A stretch of 64,000 nucleotides of DNA from Prosopocoilus inquinatus (Eukaryota; Arthropoda; Insecta; Coleoptera; Lucanidae), in NCBI GenBank assembly GCA_036172665.1, contig CM069878.1, forward strand, positions 23,363,501 through 23,427,500, in the 5' to 3' direction. Shown piece after piece: positions 41,208-53,384 of this stretch (within the stretch, counting starts at the first letter, position 1; each line of letters begins with the position of its first letter). The position numbers and the translations under genes were made by a program. The notes beneath the pieces are model-generated. The model had not been told where the DNA came from and ran no database searches. It worked only from the letters and a program-made list of their open reading frames with translations.

Positions 41208-42177
41208 TAGAGTGCTGTTTGCGTTACGTTTGGGTAAATATTAAATACGCGGTGTTAAGTGATTTAGCCTCAATGCCCATCCGTATGTTGCTTAAATCGG
41301 TATGCAGACAAACATTGCAGCAATGTGTCCCCTAGGCCGTTTTATCGTTCTTCGAATTCATTTTAATAAGGTTTTAAAAAAATATCGCATAATAATAAGC
41401 ATTACTACTCTTAGTTTCTTTGGTTGAAATTAGACAAGTCTGCTACTTGTGTATTAATATATTCCGCTCATGTTTACAAGTACTGACTAGAATTAAAATA
41501 GAACTCAAATTGGTAAATACCCTTGCTTTTTTAGTGACTAACTCTGTTTACTGTTTCTCACCTAACTTTTTTTAAATTTCAATTTTCAAAAATTCAAATT
41601 TTCAGTAATTTAAGCTATTTTTTCCTATGTTTTAGCCACAATTTTACAGTTTCTTGTACTATCGCAAGATTGTGGGAGTTGTAAAAATATTTACTTATGT
41701 GTTTATATATCTATTTATATAATATTAATTAGTTATCCGAAAATTTCTTTGGGCCAAGAAAGACTTTGTTTAACTAGTTACAGACACGGCAGAAGTATAC
41801 GTTATATAATAATAAATATAATTCTGGTGGAGGTGCCGGGTATTTTACATACCAGTTAATATTAATGCGTTAAATTATTGACCGAAAATTTACACGTGAA
41901 ATTTGCTAATTTTTAAATAAAACTTTTAAATGTTAAACGTGTGTATCTTTTTATATTAACATAATAACAATGATGCATAAAAATAGCCAAGACTTTCTGA
42001 ACATTAAACTTGTATTCAATTTTTAAGCTGTTCGTAAAAATAAAAGTACTCACTGGTTACGTATACAATAGTGCAATTAATTAAAATATATAAATAATTT
42101 TAGAAGCCGTATAATATGTGAAACGAAAGAAAAACCATTATGACCGATTATACAAAAATGAAGTTAACATATAAGTA
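41208..42177. other. Upstream spacer of gene 2: no gene seen
   Basis: AT-rich; nothing recognised. Confidence 0.45.
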
Positions 42178-43150
42178 CAGGGTGACTACGCAAGAATTCC
42201 TACCCCCTTTAACTCTTTTATTTTTGATTTCAGGAAAAAATGTTCAATACCAAACTTATATGGACCAAATCAAAGTTTCTCTGTGTGCTCACAAAAAACA
42301 ATTGATGGTCGGATAAACGAGATATAAATTAAACTTAAGTTTTTTTTAATAGTACACGCTGTATATTATTACGATTTTCGATTCTAAATTAAATTCTACT
42401 GGGTCTAAGTATATAATAAAACTAATATTGTAATAGGTGTCGATAAAATAATTCCTATTTAATTAATTTTATTTTTGAATTTTGGAAATAGAAAACATGA
42501 ATAATGATCCTTTAATACTAAGAGATGTGATTGAAAACATTATAAAAAGATTTACAATTTTCGTAAAAAAATTGAGGATACTTTGAATATGTTTTACGTT
42601 AAATTTTCAGACATTTTATAAAGTTAAATTTTTCCGAAATATTTTTCGTTTCTAGCTTAAACGTTAATTTTTAGAAAATATCTAAATCGATTTAATATGT
42701 TAATGGTAAAATTTTTTCAGTCTTATTTTATTTAAAATCAAAACTTCGTTTATTTTTTTGAGTATCCGACACTCAATTGTTTTTTGTAAATATCTATAGC
42801 AGTACTGAAATAAATTATACGACTTCTTTTAAATATTTTTTCTTTCTAAAATCAAAAATAAAAAAATAAGCAGGAATTATTTTATAGACACCATCAAATT
42901 ATTAGTTTTATTACATATGTAGTGCCATTAGAATTTAATTTAGAATCGAAATACGTAATAATATACAGGATGTTCTTTTAAAAGAAACTTAAATTTAGTT
43001 TATATGTCGTTTATCCGACCATCAACTGTTTTTCTGTGAGCACACAGTGAAACTTCGAATTAGTCCCTTTAAGTTTTGTATTAAGCATTTTTTCCTAAAA
43101 TCAAAAATAAAAGAGTTAAAGGGGCTAGGAATTCTCGCGTAGTCATCCTG
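42178..43150. mobile_element. Palindromic TA-flanked element (foldback type), 973 bp
   Basis: Flanked by TA (42176-42177, 43151-43152). Ends CAGGGTGACTACGCAAGAAT and, reversed, CAGGATGACTACGCGAGAAT. The two halves match in inverted order almost to the middle: AACTCTTTTATTTTTGATTT, TGTGCTCACA, GATGGTCGGATAAACGA, ATATTATTACG, and GTGTC(G/T)ATAAAATAATTCC blocks. The centre is near 42670. No coding capacity. In RNA it would form one long hairpin. Confidence 0.88.
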
Positions 43151-43152
43151 TA

Positions 43153-44740
43153 CATTAACTGGAAGATGCTATAACGTAGGGGAGATGTTATGTATGACAA
43201 CAATTAGAAAATTCAGTAAACTGTAGATTCAACTGAAATGACAACGAAATAATACATTTTTCAATAGATGGACAAACATTGTATAAGAACATATAAGAAG
43301 CATACATACAGAACAGAAGGCTTTCCCCATATAAAAACATAAATCAGATAACACATGTGAAAACGCATATAAGGATTCAATCATTATATATTTATAACCG
43401 GAAAAAAAGATTTAGAAAAACAAAAAAGTGTAAACCAAACGATTTATGAGAAAATCTGACATGAAGAAACTTAAATATGTAAAGAGTAAAAGAATAAATA
43501 TAAAGCGGCAATTACTGGAAACTACAAAAATGAAACAAAGCAGTCGAATAAAATTAAAAAAAAATAGAAGTGAGAGAAAATTGCATGAAAACATGAAAAA
43601 GGTGGAAGAAAAGAAAGAAGACAATGTAAACATGTCAAACTCAAGGAAATAGAAGAAAAATATTAAAACAAAGAAATCAGGTTCTTCCACCAAGAGATCA
43701 TGAAAGTGAAATAGGGACAATACGAAAGTAACAATAATACACAAAAGCTAAAGAACGAATGTTAATATACAGGGAAAGGCAAACATGGAACCCGGCTTAA
43801 TATTTCGAAAACTGTTTGACATACTTGATTGAAATTTGGTTTGTAATTTATAGTCAACAAGACTACAATACCAAATTGTTTCAATTCCTTATCTGATCCT
43901 TTTTCTCAGATTCAACGCTAACTTGATTTTTTTTAATGACAATTTTCTATTTTTTTTTTTATTTTACAGTATGATTAATACTCTAAACAGTCACATAAAA
44001 GATTTGATGGAGAAAATAACGAGAAAAATTAGGAAAAATCATGTAGGCATATAATATCTACAGAATTTTAATTTTAAATAAAAGGCTTGCTACGTACTTG
44101 TTTAGGTAATAGCAAGGTTAACACCGTAATGAATGGCTTCGGTGTCGCCAATCAGTTACAATAGGACCGGGTGGGAGTTATGAAACCAAAGTCGAAAATT
44201 ACTTCAAAGGGCGCCACTATTTTTTTTTTTAATACTAGGTACCGCAGGAAAATCAACAGTATGCGTCTCATCCAAAATGTTTCACAATTTTTATTTCCGT
44301 TACTCCAATTAACAACAACAGCTCAAACACTCCAAATCAGACTTAAGAAAATTAACCGTCGGTCAGGCGAATTTTAGATTCGAAAATTAGGCAAGCAAAG
44401 CTTCGCTATGCTAAAATTTATTATATAAACACCTGGAGATAAGTGGGAATCGACAAAAACTAAAGACCAAGAAAGCAAATAAACGGCATCCGGACGAAAA
44501 GGTTAGTTTCAAACGAAAACTTAACTTTCGACTAAACTCAAAATTCACCACGACCCTCCTCCACCGAAATTATATTAATTAAATTAATTAAAAACGCAGT
44601 TGAAAGTCGGGCAAGAAATAATCGTACGTCTATGTCTGTGAAGTAGGTCAAGAAAAGAAAAAAATATTGTAACAAAAAACAGAAGTGCAATCGTGTAGTG
44701 ACCTTTGTCGAGAGGCCAATAGAAACATTGTTTTTAAGTA
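43153..44740. other. No confident gene
   Basis: A Lys-rich frame (43446-43652) and its reverse (43412-43744) result from purine-rich AT DNA and are rejected. A small hairpin-like ACACCG/CGGTGT pair lies near 44120-44145. Confidence 0.45.
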
Positions 44741-45361
44741 TGGCTACACATTCATGAAGCAAAAACGTTTCTAAACAAAATGTTTTGCTATAATGTAAAA
44801 GGTTTCGGTCAGCCACAAACTGATCAAACAAAATGTTTTCAGGCAAAATGCTTTCCGGGCAAAACGTTTTCAGGTAAAACGTCCTTATAAAGAAATGCAA
44901 CGTACACATTACAGAGACAAAAAATGTTCCGTATAAGTTATTTACCCTCTTTTTCCGATTAAACTAAAGCGTACAGATTAACCATTAATCAATTCATTTA
45001 ATTTTTATTAAACTCGCTATTATAATTAATTGTTACAATGACTTCAGACTGTGAAGATATTGCTGCTTTGGGTCTGTGGCAGGTTTTGCAAATGTGTACA
45101 AAAGAGAGCTACGAAAAGACAAAATAAAAAGATAGTTTTAAGTAAAAAGTTTTGGCTGTAATGGTTTTGGCGTGAATTAGAGCAAAACGCTTTAAGTAAA
45201 AACGTTTTGTTTGCAATTGTTTTAGCGTGCTTTAAACTGCTTTTTGTTTTGCTTTACCATTGTGTGCTTGATCCTATTAAAAGCAATGAAAAAGCACTTT
45301 CTAACAAAATTAGTCAATAACGTCTTGTAGAAACTTGTTTTTGCTTTATGAATGTGTGGCC
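44741..45361. mobile_element. Inverted-repeat element with internal AAAACGTTTT-type motifs
   Basis: Left end TGGCTACACATTCATGAAGC followed by AAAAACGTTTCTA. Reversed, the right end has TGGCCACACATTCATAAAGC then AAAAACAAGTTTCTA. Subterminal regions on both sides repeat AAAATGTTTT, AAAATGCTTT, AAAACGTTTT, GTAAAACG many times. Such arrays are typical transposase-binding sites in some DNA transposons. No open frame in 621 bp; superfamily unknown. Confidence 0.7.
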
Positions 45362-45500
45362 AACCTAACATCGCAATAAGTCGTATTACAGCTGAGCGAA
45401 AGAATTTGCTTCATTTTTTTATGGCACACAATTTATTGCTCGGTACCTTTGAGATCAATAGTTTAGTTTGTGAAAAGTGCTTGAAGGAGTTAAAGCTAAT

Positions 45501-45677
45501 ATGATTACTATCTACGTAGTATTATTACTTATTAGAATGCTGCAATTCACGAACGGCGAGAAAACTGCGTTTCAGAGGAGTGTATTCATAATGCCGTCGG
45601 CAGTATTTGCGCTGATCCTGGACATGCACACGAATAGAAGAATCACTTTTTCGCCGAACTCGTTTGTGTGTTGTTAA
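45501..45677 (+). CDS. Possible small secreted peptide, unrecognised
   Basis: An open frame of 58 codons begins MITIYVVLLLIRMLQFTNG, which would pass as a signal peptide, and goes on with mixed sequence to FVCC. GC content is higher than nearby. There is no clear TATA box or poly(A) signal in a convincing place and no known family match comes to mind. It may be a chance frame or the first exon of a gene. Confidence 0.15.
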   Translation: MITIYVVLLLIRMLQFTNGEKTAFQRSVFIMPSAVFALILDMHTNRRITFSPNSFVCC

Positions 45678-47335
45678 TGATGGACGCCAGGACCAACAAT
45701 TATTATAAATATTTCTAAATGTCTAAATGTGAGCGTTTGTTTGAATATGATCCTCTACACAGATGATATTCAGTGAGTGAGTCTCATTCCTGCGATGTTT
45801 ACTGTCTATGATGAGAGAAGCAAGTTCCATAAGTTTTTTTTTTAATTTCATAAGCGCCGAATAGGGGACGGATAAAGAAATTTTCTTTTTGTTATATGAT
45901 TTTTTTTGGTATTTTTTCGTATTGTTTGTGCTGTCGACATACTGTTGTTAAAAATTTTGCACTTATTTTGCATCCTGTAATTAACACAAAAATAAAAATG
46001 TGGTAACACACATTAAGAGATTTTAAACAGAAAGAGTTAGTAGTATAGTAATATGAATCAGAAATTGTGATGAAACTAGAAGGAGATATGTATAAATACA
46101 AACGGTTTAAAAAAGTAAGAAAGATTTAAGGAGAGTAATTAGCGATTTTATGAATCAGAAGCATAATATAATTGTTTGATTCCTTGTATTATTAAATTTG
46201 GGTTTAATTTAAGGATAAGAATTTGCTTCAGGCTAATAAAATAATAAAAAAAAAATTAAATATTTTCACGTCCTTTGCATTTGATTGTTTGCTGTTAATT
46301 AATTTAATAAAATGTGTCGCGCTTCATAAGAACTTAACTGCAAAGAAATAAACAGATTTCGAAAAGAAAACAATTTACCATTGCTTAATATTTCCATGTG
46401 TGACTTAACTATCCTAAATACATAACATTGCAAAATAGCAATCTTATTTTATTTCCTTTTGCTAATATATTTGTATACTTACTAATTTGTTATTTATGTT
46501 ATACCCTTCTGTACTTACTATTATTATTATTACTAAATTTCTCGAAGGAATTGATGTAATTCGGGTGCAACACAAAGAAATACTAATGAGATCAATAAAA
46601 ATTTTGATTTTCTTCAAAGCTGGAAATTAAGTAAAATAAAATCAATTCAAGAAAATAAAAATTGGTGTAGATTTTTTGGAATTTTTCTATATTGCATCTT
46701 TTTCCTATGTATTATTCCCATAAATCACATCATATCTTATTTTATGAAAATCCTGCCATTCAAATTAGTATTAGCTACTATAAAACTCTGTTTAGAAGAT
46801 TCCTATCTGAAAAGGCAACAAAACTATATTTAAATTTTATGTAATCTTTTAAAGTTATTCTGATCACATAGCCGTACCACATTCTACATTATTTATATTT
46901 ATTTTGTTCTAAAAATAAGAATGCGTAACTCGAAAAAAGGTGACCAAGCGCCCAAATTACCAAATCTTCCGTTTTTAAACATGAAACCTGCAATTACGCC
47001 ACGTAATTATCAATTTGAAAGAACCATCTCTTTGCGGGCGACATTGAAGCTACGAATTAGGAGTGAAGATGCCAATATTTTGAACGGTGACCTTACCCTT
47101 CCCTCAGCCATCTATTCAGATAATTGCTTAATTAATACGACAGACGTAAAATTTGCAGGCAATTAAAAATTAGTGGCACCAAAAATATTTCCAATAATTG
47201 AAATTTGCATGATAATAATCAAGCAATCGGCCGAAAAAACGTTGGTCCCGTCCAGGAATTTCGGACTCCAGAGTAAAAGCGAAAGTTCACCTGGTCGATT
47301 GTTTGAAATTAAAATGGGAGGTGTCACAGTCTAAG
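45678..47335. other. Upstream spacer of gene 3: no confident gene
   Basis: AT-rich. An 81-codon frame at 46921-47166 has slightly higher GC but no domain I recognise. The last 150 bases may contain control sites of gene 3. Confidence 0.4.
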
Positions 47336-47343
47336 TATAAATA
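47336..47343 (+). promoter_or_regulatory. TATA box of cuticular gene 3
   Basis: TATAAATA 51-58 bases upstream of the ATG, like the boxes of genes 1 and 2. Transcription would start near 47370. Confidence 0.75.
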
Positions 47344-47393
47344 CGGCTACAGAATTACCAAATTTCATAAACGATTGTGTATAAAGTCTCAGG

Positions 47394-47789
47394 ATGTTAT
47401 CCGGTAAATTGCTGTTGTTCGCATGTGCGGTGGTTGTTGTGGTTGCTGACGAACAAACTTCCATTCCGATCATAGCTCAAGATTCAAGTGTCGACGACCA
47501 GGGTGGTTACAAATGGAGTTACGAATCCGGAGATGGAAGCAAAGCCTCTGAGCAAGGAACGCTTAAAGATTTTGGAAATGACACGCAAGCGGAAGTGGCT
47601 CAAGGTAACTTCGCTTATAAGGATCCCGATGATGGAAAAGTTTACAGCGTTGAATACACCGCTGATGAAAATGGTTTCCAACCTAAGGGAGAGCATTTAC
47701 CGGTGGCACCTCCAATTCCACCACTGATTCAAAGGTCCTTGGCGTACTTGGCTACCGCCCCTCCACCAAAGGAAGAAAATCCAAAATAA
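47394..47789 (+). CDS. RR-1 cuticular protein gene 3 (intronless, 131 residues)
   Basis: A single open frame. It begins with a signal peptide (MLSGKLLLFACAVVVVVA), then TSIPIIAQDSSVDDQGGYKW and the RR-1 domain: [50 protein letters not shown]. It ends [17 protein letters not shown] and a charged tail. It should bind chitin in the endocuticle. The start is fixed by the TATA box and signal peptide. AATAAA overlaps the stop codon region and occurs again at 47863. Unlike genes 1, 2 and 4 it has no intron, neither the one within the signal peptide nor the phase-2 one before the ESGDG segment, which suggests loss or a retrocopy that gained a promoter. No frame damage is seen. Frames overlapping it on other strands are shadows. 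Confidence 0.95.
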   Translation: MLSGKLLLFACAVVVVVADEQTSIPIIAQDSSVDDQGGYKWSYESGDGSKASEQGTLKDFGNDTQAEVAQGNFAYKDPDDGKVYSVEYTADENGFQPKGEHLPVAPPIPPLIQRSLAYLATAPPPKEENPK

Positions 47790-47862
47790 ATAAATTGAAT
47801 AAAAACGATTCAATTGAAAACCGACCGTGATATTTTAATATGTGAATATAATAATCCTTTTT

Positions 47863-47868
47863 AATAAA
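47863..47868 (+). terminator. Poly(A) signal of cuticular gene 3
   Basis: AATAAA about 75 bases after the stop codon; other AATAAA copies overlap the stop itself at about 47784 and 47802. Confidence 0.5.
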
Positions 47869-47869
47869 C

Positions 47870-50800
47870 AAATCATTTTGTACAAGCCTGTTTTGTTTCA
47901 TTAAAGTCGATTACTAAATTGTGTAGATCGATTAAATTTCACTTGGAAGTTCTTTTTAAATTTGTAAATATTTTTAGTTTTTTAAAGAAGCGAATTGAAA
48001 CTTTTAGAAACTTCCAATACAATAAATTAAAATAATACAAAACTAATGCCTGGAAGGAAATGATTGGTAAATAATATCTGAGATATATAGGGTTACCCAA
48101 AGTAATTTACCGTATGGTATCATTAATTTGACATAAAGTGAAATATAAAGGACATGCCAAGGTCAAGGTTTTTATTAGAAGCAGTTAAAACAAGTTATCG
48201 AGCCTTGAAGATGATATCAAAGTGCATTAAAAAAACTCACAAGATCTTTTTCATAAGTTTTCTGATGGCAACATTCCTTTTTTCTATGATGTTTGAATCG
48301 AACTTTTGGTACGTTTTTGGTTTCCGGACTGAATTCGACTGATAATCAGTCGCCGTAGCAACTAGCAACAGCAACTATGTGAATATTATTGAAGATGAAA
48401 ATTGGATAGAAAAAAGATGACTAACTTACTTCCTACCTGAAAGCTAAGGAGTATCAACAGATCATAAACTTTTAAGAAAATCTCCAATGGCGAAAAATTT
48501 TAAAGATTTTTGCTAACGTATCAGCGCCAAGCATTTCAAAATTAAAACAATTAAAGTCAAGCTGGTTCCAATTAAGCGATTCAGGCTGACTTTGAAAAAA
48601 ACTTATACAAAATCCAAACATTGTAATATAACTAATCAAAATCTACCACAAAATTAAAACATTATAAATTTTCTTTGTTAAAATAATGTCAAAGGAATCT
48701 TAATGTTTTCGTTTTTCGTGAAACATGTAAAACAGAACTGCAATAAACTATATTTCGCAGGCATTGGAAAACATTGTTCTCAAGAGAAGAGAAAAATGGA
48801 TCAGACATAGAATAGTGAAACGTTTGGACAACAAAAATTGCTTTATTGAAAAACACAGTATAATTTGTTAGCAAAAATCAAAACTGATGTTGAAAAACAT
48901 TTTGAAAACAAGACGAACGTTATTTGCCCGTAGTTTCAGAAAATTGTACGTAGTATACTTTATTTAAAAGTTCCTTCTTTTAAGAGTTTTTTCACCGTTT
49001 GTAGACTTTGAGAAGCAATTAGTTTTTAATAAAAAATTGAAAAAATGGGAAATATTTGCAAGTTTGCAACCAATCTTATCATAAACCGAGCCCTTCTGCT
49101 CTTTTAAAATTCTTTAATTTTTTTCAGCAGATAGGTAGGTACTAAACGTTCGTACCTATATGCTTTTTAAACTAAAAAATAAAATTTTACGTGTTTATTT
49201 TAGTGAAACGAGTTTAATGCCATGTTAACAATAAAAGCACTTATACATGTATCGCTGAATATTCACCGAATTATGTAATAAACAACCGGTTATCAATTAC
49301 ATCGCCTTGACCGACTAAATTATTCCGATCGTCTTAAGATGTTTATCCTTTCCTGGCCAAGTTAATGACGACTAAATTCCCCAGAGTTCGACTTCATCTT
49401 TTTCCTCAGGAAGTCTTCCCTAAAGAAAGATCTGTAATTTAGATTATCCAGAATTTTTATTATATTTTTAGCATGTATCTACAAAACCGCAAGTTGTTTA
49501 CTTTTGGTATAACAGGACATATGGGTATATTGACATCTTGATTAGCACGTCTGTGCCTGTAGTGAAAGTGTCAGTCATTCTGAATTTTTAAATCTGTGAT
49601 GTGATAATTACAATTAATAATATCACTGACATAACATTTTTGAAATGTAAGAAAATTCTCTTTGCACTTTATTAAAACGTTCATCTCTCTGTACAAATAC
49701 TTTTATTGATTTCATATGGTACACAGGTAATTTTTAATTTTGTCAATTGTGCAGTAGATCATTGGTGAAACATTTTAACAATTTATAATATTGATGTTAC
49801 AAATTGGTTATTTAATTTGTTCTCTTCGCTTTCTATAAAGTACTTCTTTCTTATTTATTTATAAACGCGAAGGAATTAATTCGATTTTAATTTCGATCAT
49901 AATTGTTCTTTATTTAGAAATACGATTTCCCTCGCTGGATTTTATGTACACATACATATATTATCCATCTGTGATCGACCGTCTGCAGCGTCTTCACCTG
50001 TAAGCATCTGTGTTTTGTATAAGCAGGTGTCGCTACTGTATTCAAACCTTTTTTTATTTTACGGAACAAGATTGTCTACAAATATGTAAGTAAAAAATTG
50101 GTAATTAAAATCTTATTTTTCACATTTTGGTATTTGGTATTCGTTATAAATATTTATCAATACTACTTTGTTTGGCTATTGATTAAAAAATGCAATTTCA
50201 TTAACTGAAGCACTTTCCGGCCCATTAAAAATTATGACAATTTTTTTTTAATTATAATTGATCAGAAACTGTGTAAAATCATTACAATTGAAAACTATCG
50301 CAATTTAGTATAATTGTTTGTACCTGAAAAGACTGCCAACATTCAGACAACAAAACAGAGAGTCTTTAACAGTTTGGTAGGCGTTATACCAGAAGATTTT
50401 CGCAAAGGAGACATGCATGCTCTTCTCAATGTGTTTAGATGTCATAAAGTTTTCTCCCAGTTCTTGCCAAATTTGTGGACGTCAGAGATGAAGCGCTTTC
50501 CAAGAGTAATAAGAGTATTGCAAAAGACTTGGAAGGCATTGTGGAAGGTAGTATATGATGAGCTACTTTATACATATAATTTCTGGAAGATTGAATTACT
50601 ACAATTGGTTTAATGCATTAGTTGAAAAAATATCTTTAAAATCATAGCATGCCATAAAAGACCTAAATACAGAGTTTCTATAAATGATTTTATGATCCAG
50701 TGACCTTTGGAAAATAAAAAAATTGACATTTGCGGCTTATTGTTAATAGTAGTGTCAGCCATTACATTAATTTAATTACACATCATGAACATTAACTAAC

Positions 50801-52684
50801 TGATTTCTCACGCTTCTAAATTGTCTTCACAGCAGGAAAAAATAATAAAATGATAAAATGATAAATGATAAATTTTCAAAATTCGGAGCAAAGGAAGCAA
50901 CAACAAAACACGCAAAGCACCATAACGGATATTTCTGTCAATTAGACAAACAGCTGTCAGAAATATAGTAATTTAACAGTCATTCCAACGCCCCCTATGG
51001 TCATACAATCATTTATCGAAACTGTGTAGTAGAGGCTTGCTCTAATAAATAGAACCATTTTTAAGAAATTATGAGATTTTCTTTGTATTTTTCTTTTCTC
51101 TTTTACTGAAAGAATATACCTGAGTAGTTCAGTACGGAATCGATTTTTTATTTTTTGCAAACCCTGAATTTTGTGCCTACTCTAAAATAAAGTGACATTA
51201 CCAGCCTATCTACATATTGCTGCGTTATTGTTATTTTTCATCCGACAATTTTTATTTGTAATAACGCATATAAATTTTTGTTACCATGAAACTCTTAAAG
51301 GTCCTGGGTTGTGACCTTTTTGTTTGTTGTTTATAACAATATTTTTTAAATGAAACCGTAAGTGTTTACATTTTTGTATCTACCAGTCTTTGACTGTTGT
51401 TTTTTCTTTTTTACAGCGATTTTTAATGCGTAAATTTCACCCCAAATGGTATGATGGTTAAGAGTTTATCATTTTGTGTTAATCAGAGGTAAAAATCGTT
51501 TTTAATTCTTAGTTGATAGAATCTCACTGTATACCTTTTAGGCTCGGAGGAAGGTTTTAAAATAAAACCGAAACTGGTCAACTGAATGATTTAGAATCAT
51601 TTTTTTTTGTCCTAAAAACCCGATCAACTAGCACGTTTTTCAAAATTTAATAAACAGGACGCCAATTTCATTTATTATAAAAAATAAAATCGTTTATTTT
51701 CTTCTATGGGTTTATTTAACAAATTTTTGATTTTCAACAATAAATGAAATGTATTTCTTTCTTTTTAAACGGTTATTATTGTTATAACAAACTAAGCTCC
51801 TGCAATGGAATTATTAATTGTTTGATATTTATTTTTGCGATACTGATACGTTAGCTTTCCTTTAAAATTGATAAGTGATTTAAATAGTTCCCGACGTTAT
51901 GTTAATAATTTTGTTCATCTTACGGGTTTTGTCCCATCTGCACTTTATTATTAATGTACACGTACGCACTCGTTCATATTTTTAATTCAATGGTAACTTC
52001 GACACTATACTTCCGTTTTTAATTTACTTTTTTGGATAATACCCGACGCGGATTATTTGCTGGTATTTTGATCAGTTCCTTGAAAATCGCTCCATACCCT
52101 TATATAGATCATACAAGAAAAACACCTCCCTCTCGTTTTTTGACTATCTTTAGAACGCGTCATTCCCAAATTCTAGTAAACACCATTTTGTTAAATGAGT
52201 TTTATTGCTTTTCACAAAAAACTACTTCCTTATTACTGTTGCTACCGACTTATGAAATGTTTTAAAATGTTCCTAAATGAATTCCCTTTACAGATATTAT
52301 ACAATAATCTCCGTACACATTTTGTTTTGTTACCACGAATGTGTTTCTTGTTATCGTTATGCTTGAAGACTTCTTGGCCGAAGATGACCATTTTGGCTTA
52401 CGATGTGTTCACCTTTTGCTATGCCTTCATATCAGCAAAGTCCTGCAGTCCTTTGTTACATCGTAGAAGCTTCAAAACTCACTTTAGGTTGCGGTTCGAC
52501 GTGTTTTGAGGCGAAATACCTTACAATTATTACAATTACAATTCTTCCTTGATACACGAAATTTACACTCACTTTAAACAAAATTCTGATGCGAAATCAT
52601 AATAATACATCCCAAAAATGTAAGTAAAACTTATTTAACGTAATCAAAATTAAACCTTCAACTAAAATAACATAGCAATATGTA
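47870..52684. other. No confident gene
   Basis: AT-rich. At 48091 a TA-flanked AGGGTTACCCAAAGTAAT looks like one end of a mobile element without a visible partner. A 99-codon frame at 50314-50613 has higher GC and may be an old element fragment, but no motif was recognised. A small ATAAAATG tandem lies near 50845-50875. Confidence 0.4.
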
Positions 52685-53382
52685 CAGGATGATCTATGAC
52701 ATGTGTGGTCACCTTAAGTAAACTAGTGCATATCAACATCTGTCCTATCTGCTTTCGTTTCTGAACTATTGTGTTTTTCTTTTCCATAAGCTGTAAGTAT
52801 GGATTTGATTGGAAGATATGCAACACGACAAGTGTTTAGGACAAGAATTTTTAATTTAATTTTAAATTAAGTACTGTTAAATGAATTACTGCTGCTTAGA
52901 GAAACTCAAGAAGTAGAAAATAAAAAGAACAAACATTATTATATCAAATCTTATTTTATTATTAAAGTTATTTAATAAAATAATAATAAATTATGTTTAT
53001 AAGAGGTGCTCAATGTGGCCTCCATTGGCATGAATGCATGCACGGCAACGACGAATCAATGAGTCACTAATTCTACGCACGTTATTATTTTTGTTAGCTA
53101 GAAAATTGTTAATTCTTTGAATGAATTGTTCCCGTGTAGTTATTACCAAAAGTAATAATGAAGGAGATTTAAATCCGGTGATCGTGGGGGCCACTCTACG
53201 GGTCCTAATAATAATTCCACAATAATGGCCCAGGGTAAATTTTTTACCTCTCAAAAGTTTAAATTTGTTATAAGTCAGAAACAAAAGCGGATTGCTTATA
53301 TATTTGTATACATTTTTTTTTACTTAAAATGACCTCACCTATCACCGGTTATCGTTTGGCACATATGTCACAGATCACCCTG
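52685..53382 (-). mobile_element. TA-flanked DNA transposon, internally deleted
   Basis: Flanked by TA (52683-52684, 53383-53384). Ends CAGGATGATCTATGACATGT and, reversed, CAGGGTGATCTGTGACATAT. The interior contains the last part of a transposase on the minus strand. Length 698 bp is too short for a complete gene, so it is a deletion derivative. The ends resemble those of the palindromic elements in this window. Confidence 0.8.
52997..53215 (-). pseudogene. DDE transposase C-terminal remnant
   Basis: In one frame GPVEWPPRSPDLN (about 53215-53175) matches the '(V/W)PPRSPDLxP' segment of IS630/Tc1-like transposases of insects. In the frame 53284-52997 the tail reads TREQFIQRINNFLANKN, then RRCRACIHANGGHIEHLL and stop. 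The '(A/V)NGGH(F/I)EHLL' ending is characteristic of one insect transposase group. The region between these pieces, including the last catalytic residue context, is deleted or shifted. Non-functional. Confidence 0.75.
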
Positions 53383-53384
53383 TA

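Noticed and set aside
43412..43744. 110-codon Phe/Leu-rich frame and its Lys-rich mirror
   Set aside because: Purine-rich strand composition alone explains both; no domain and no gene signals.
47484..47727. Overlapping frames on both strands within cuticular gene 3
   Set aside because: Shadows of the RR-1 coding sequence in other frames.
50314..50613. 99-codon frame as a gene
   Set aside because: Composition is somewhat raised but no motif was recognised on either strand; could be an old transposon piece, not strong enough to call.
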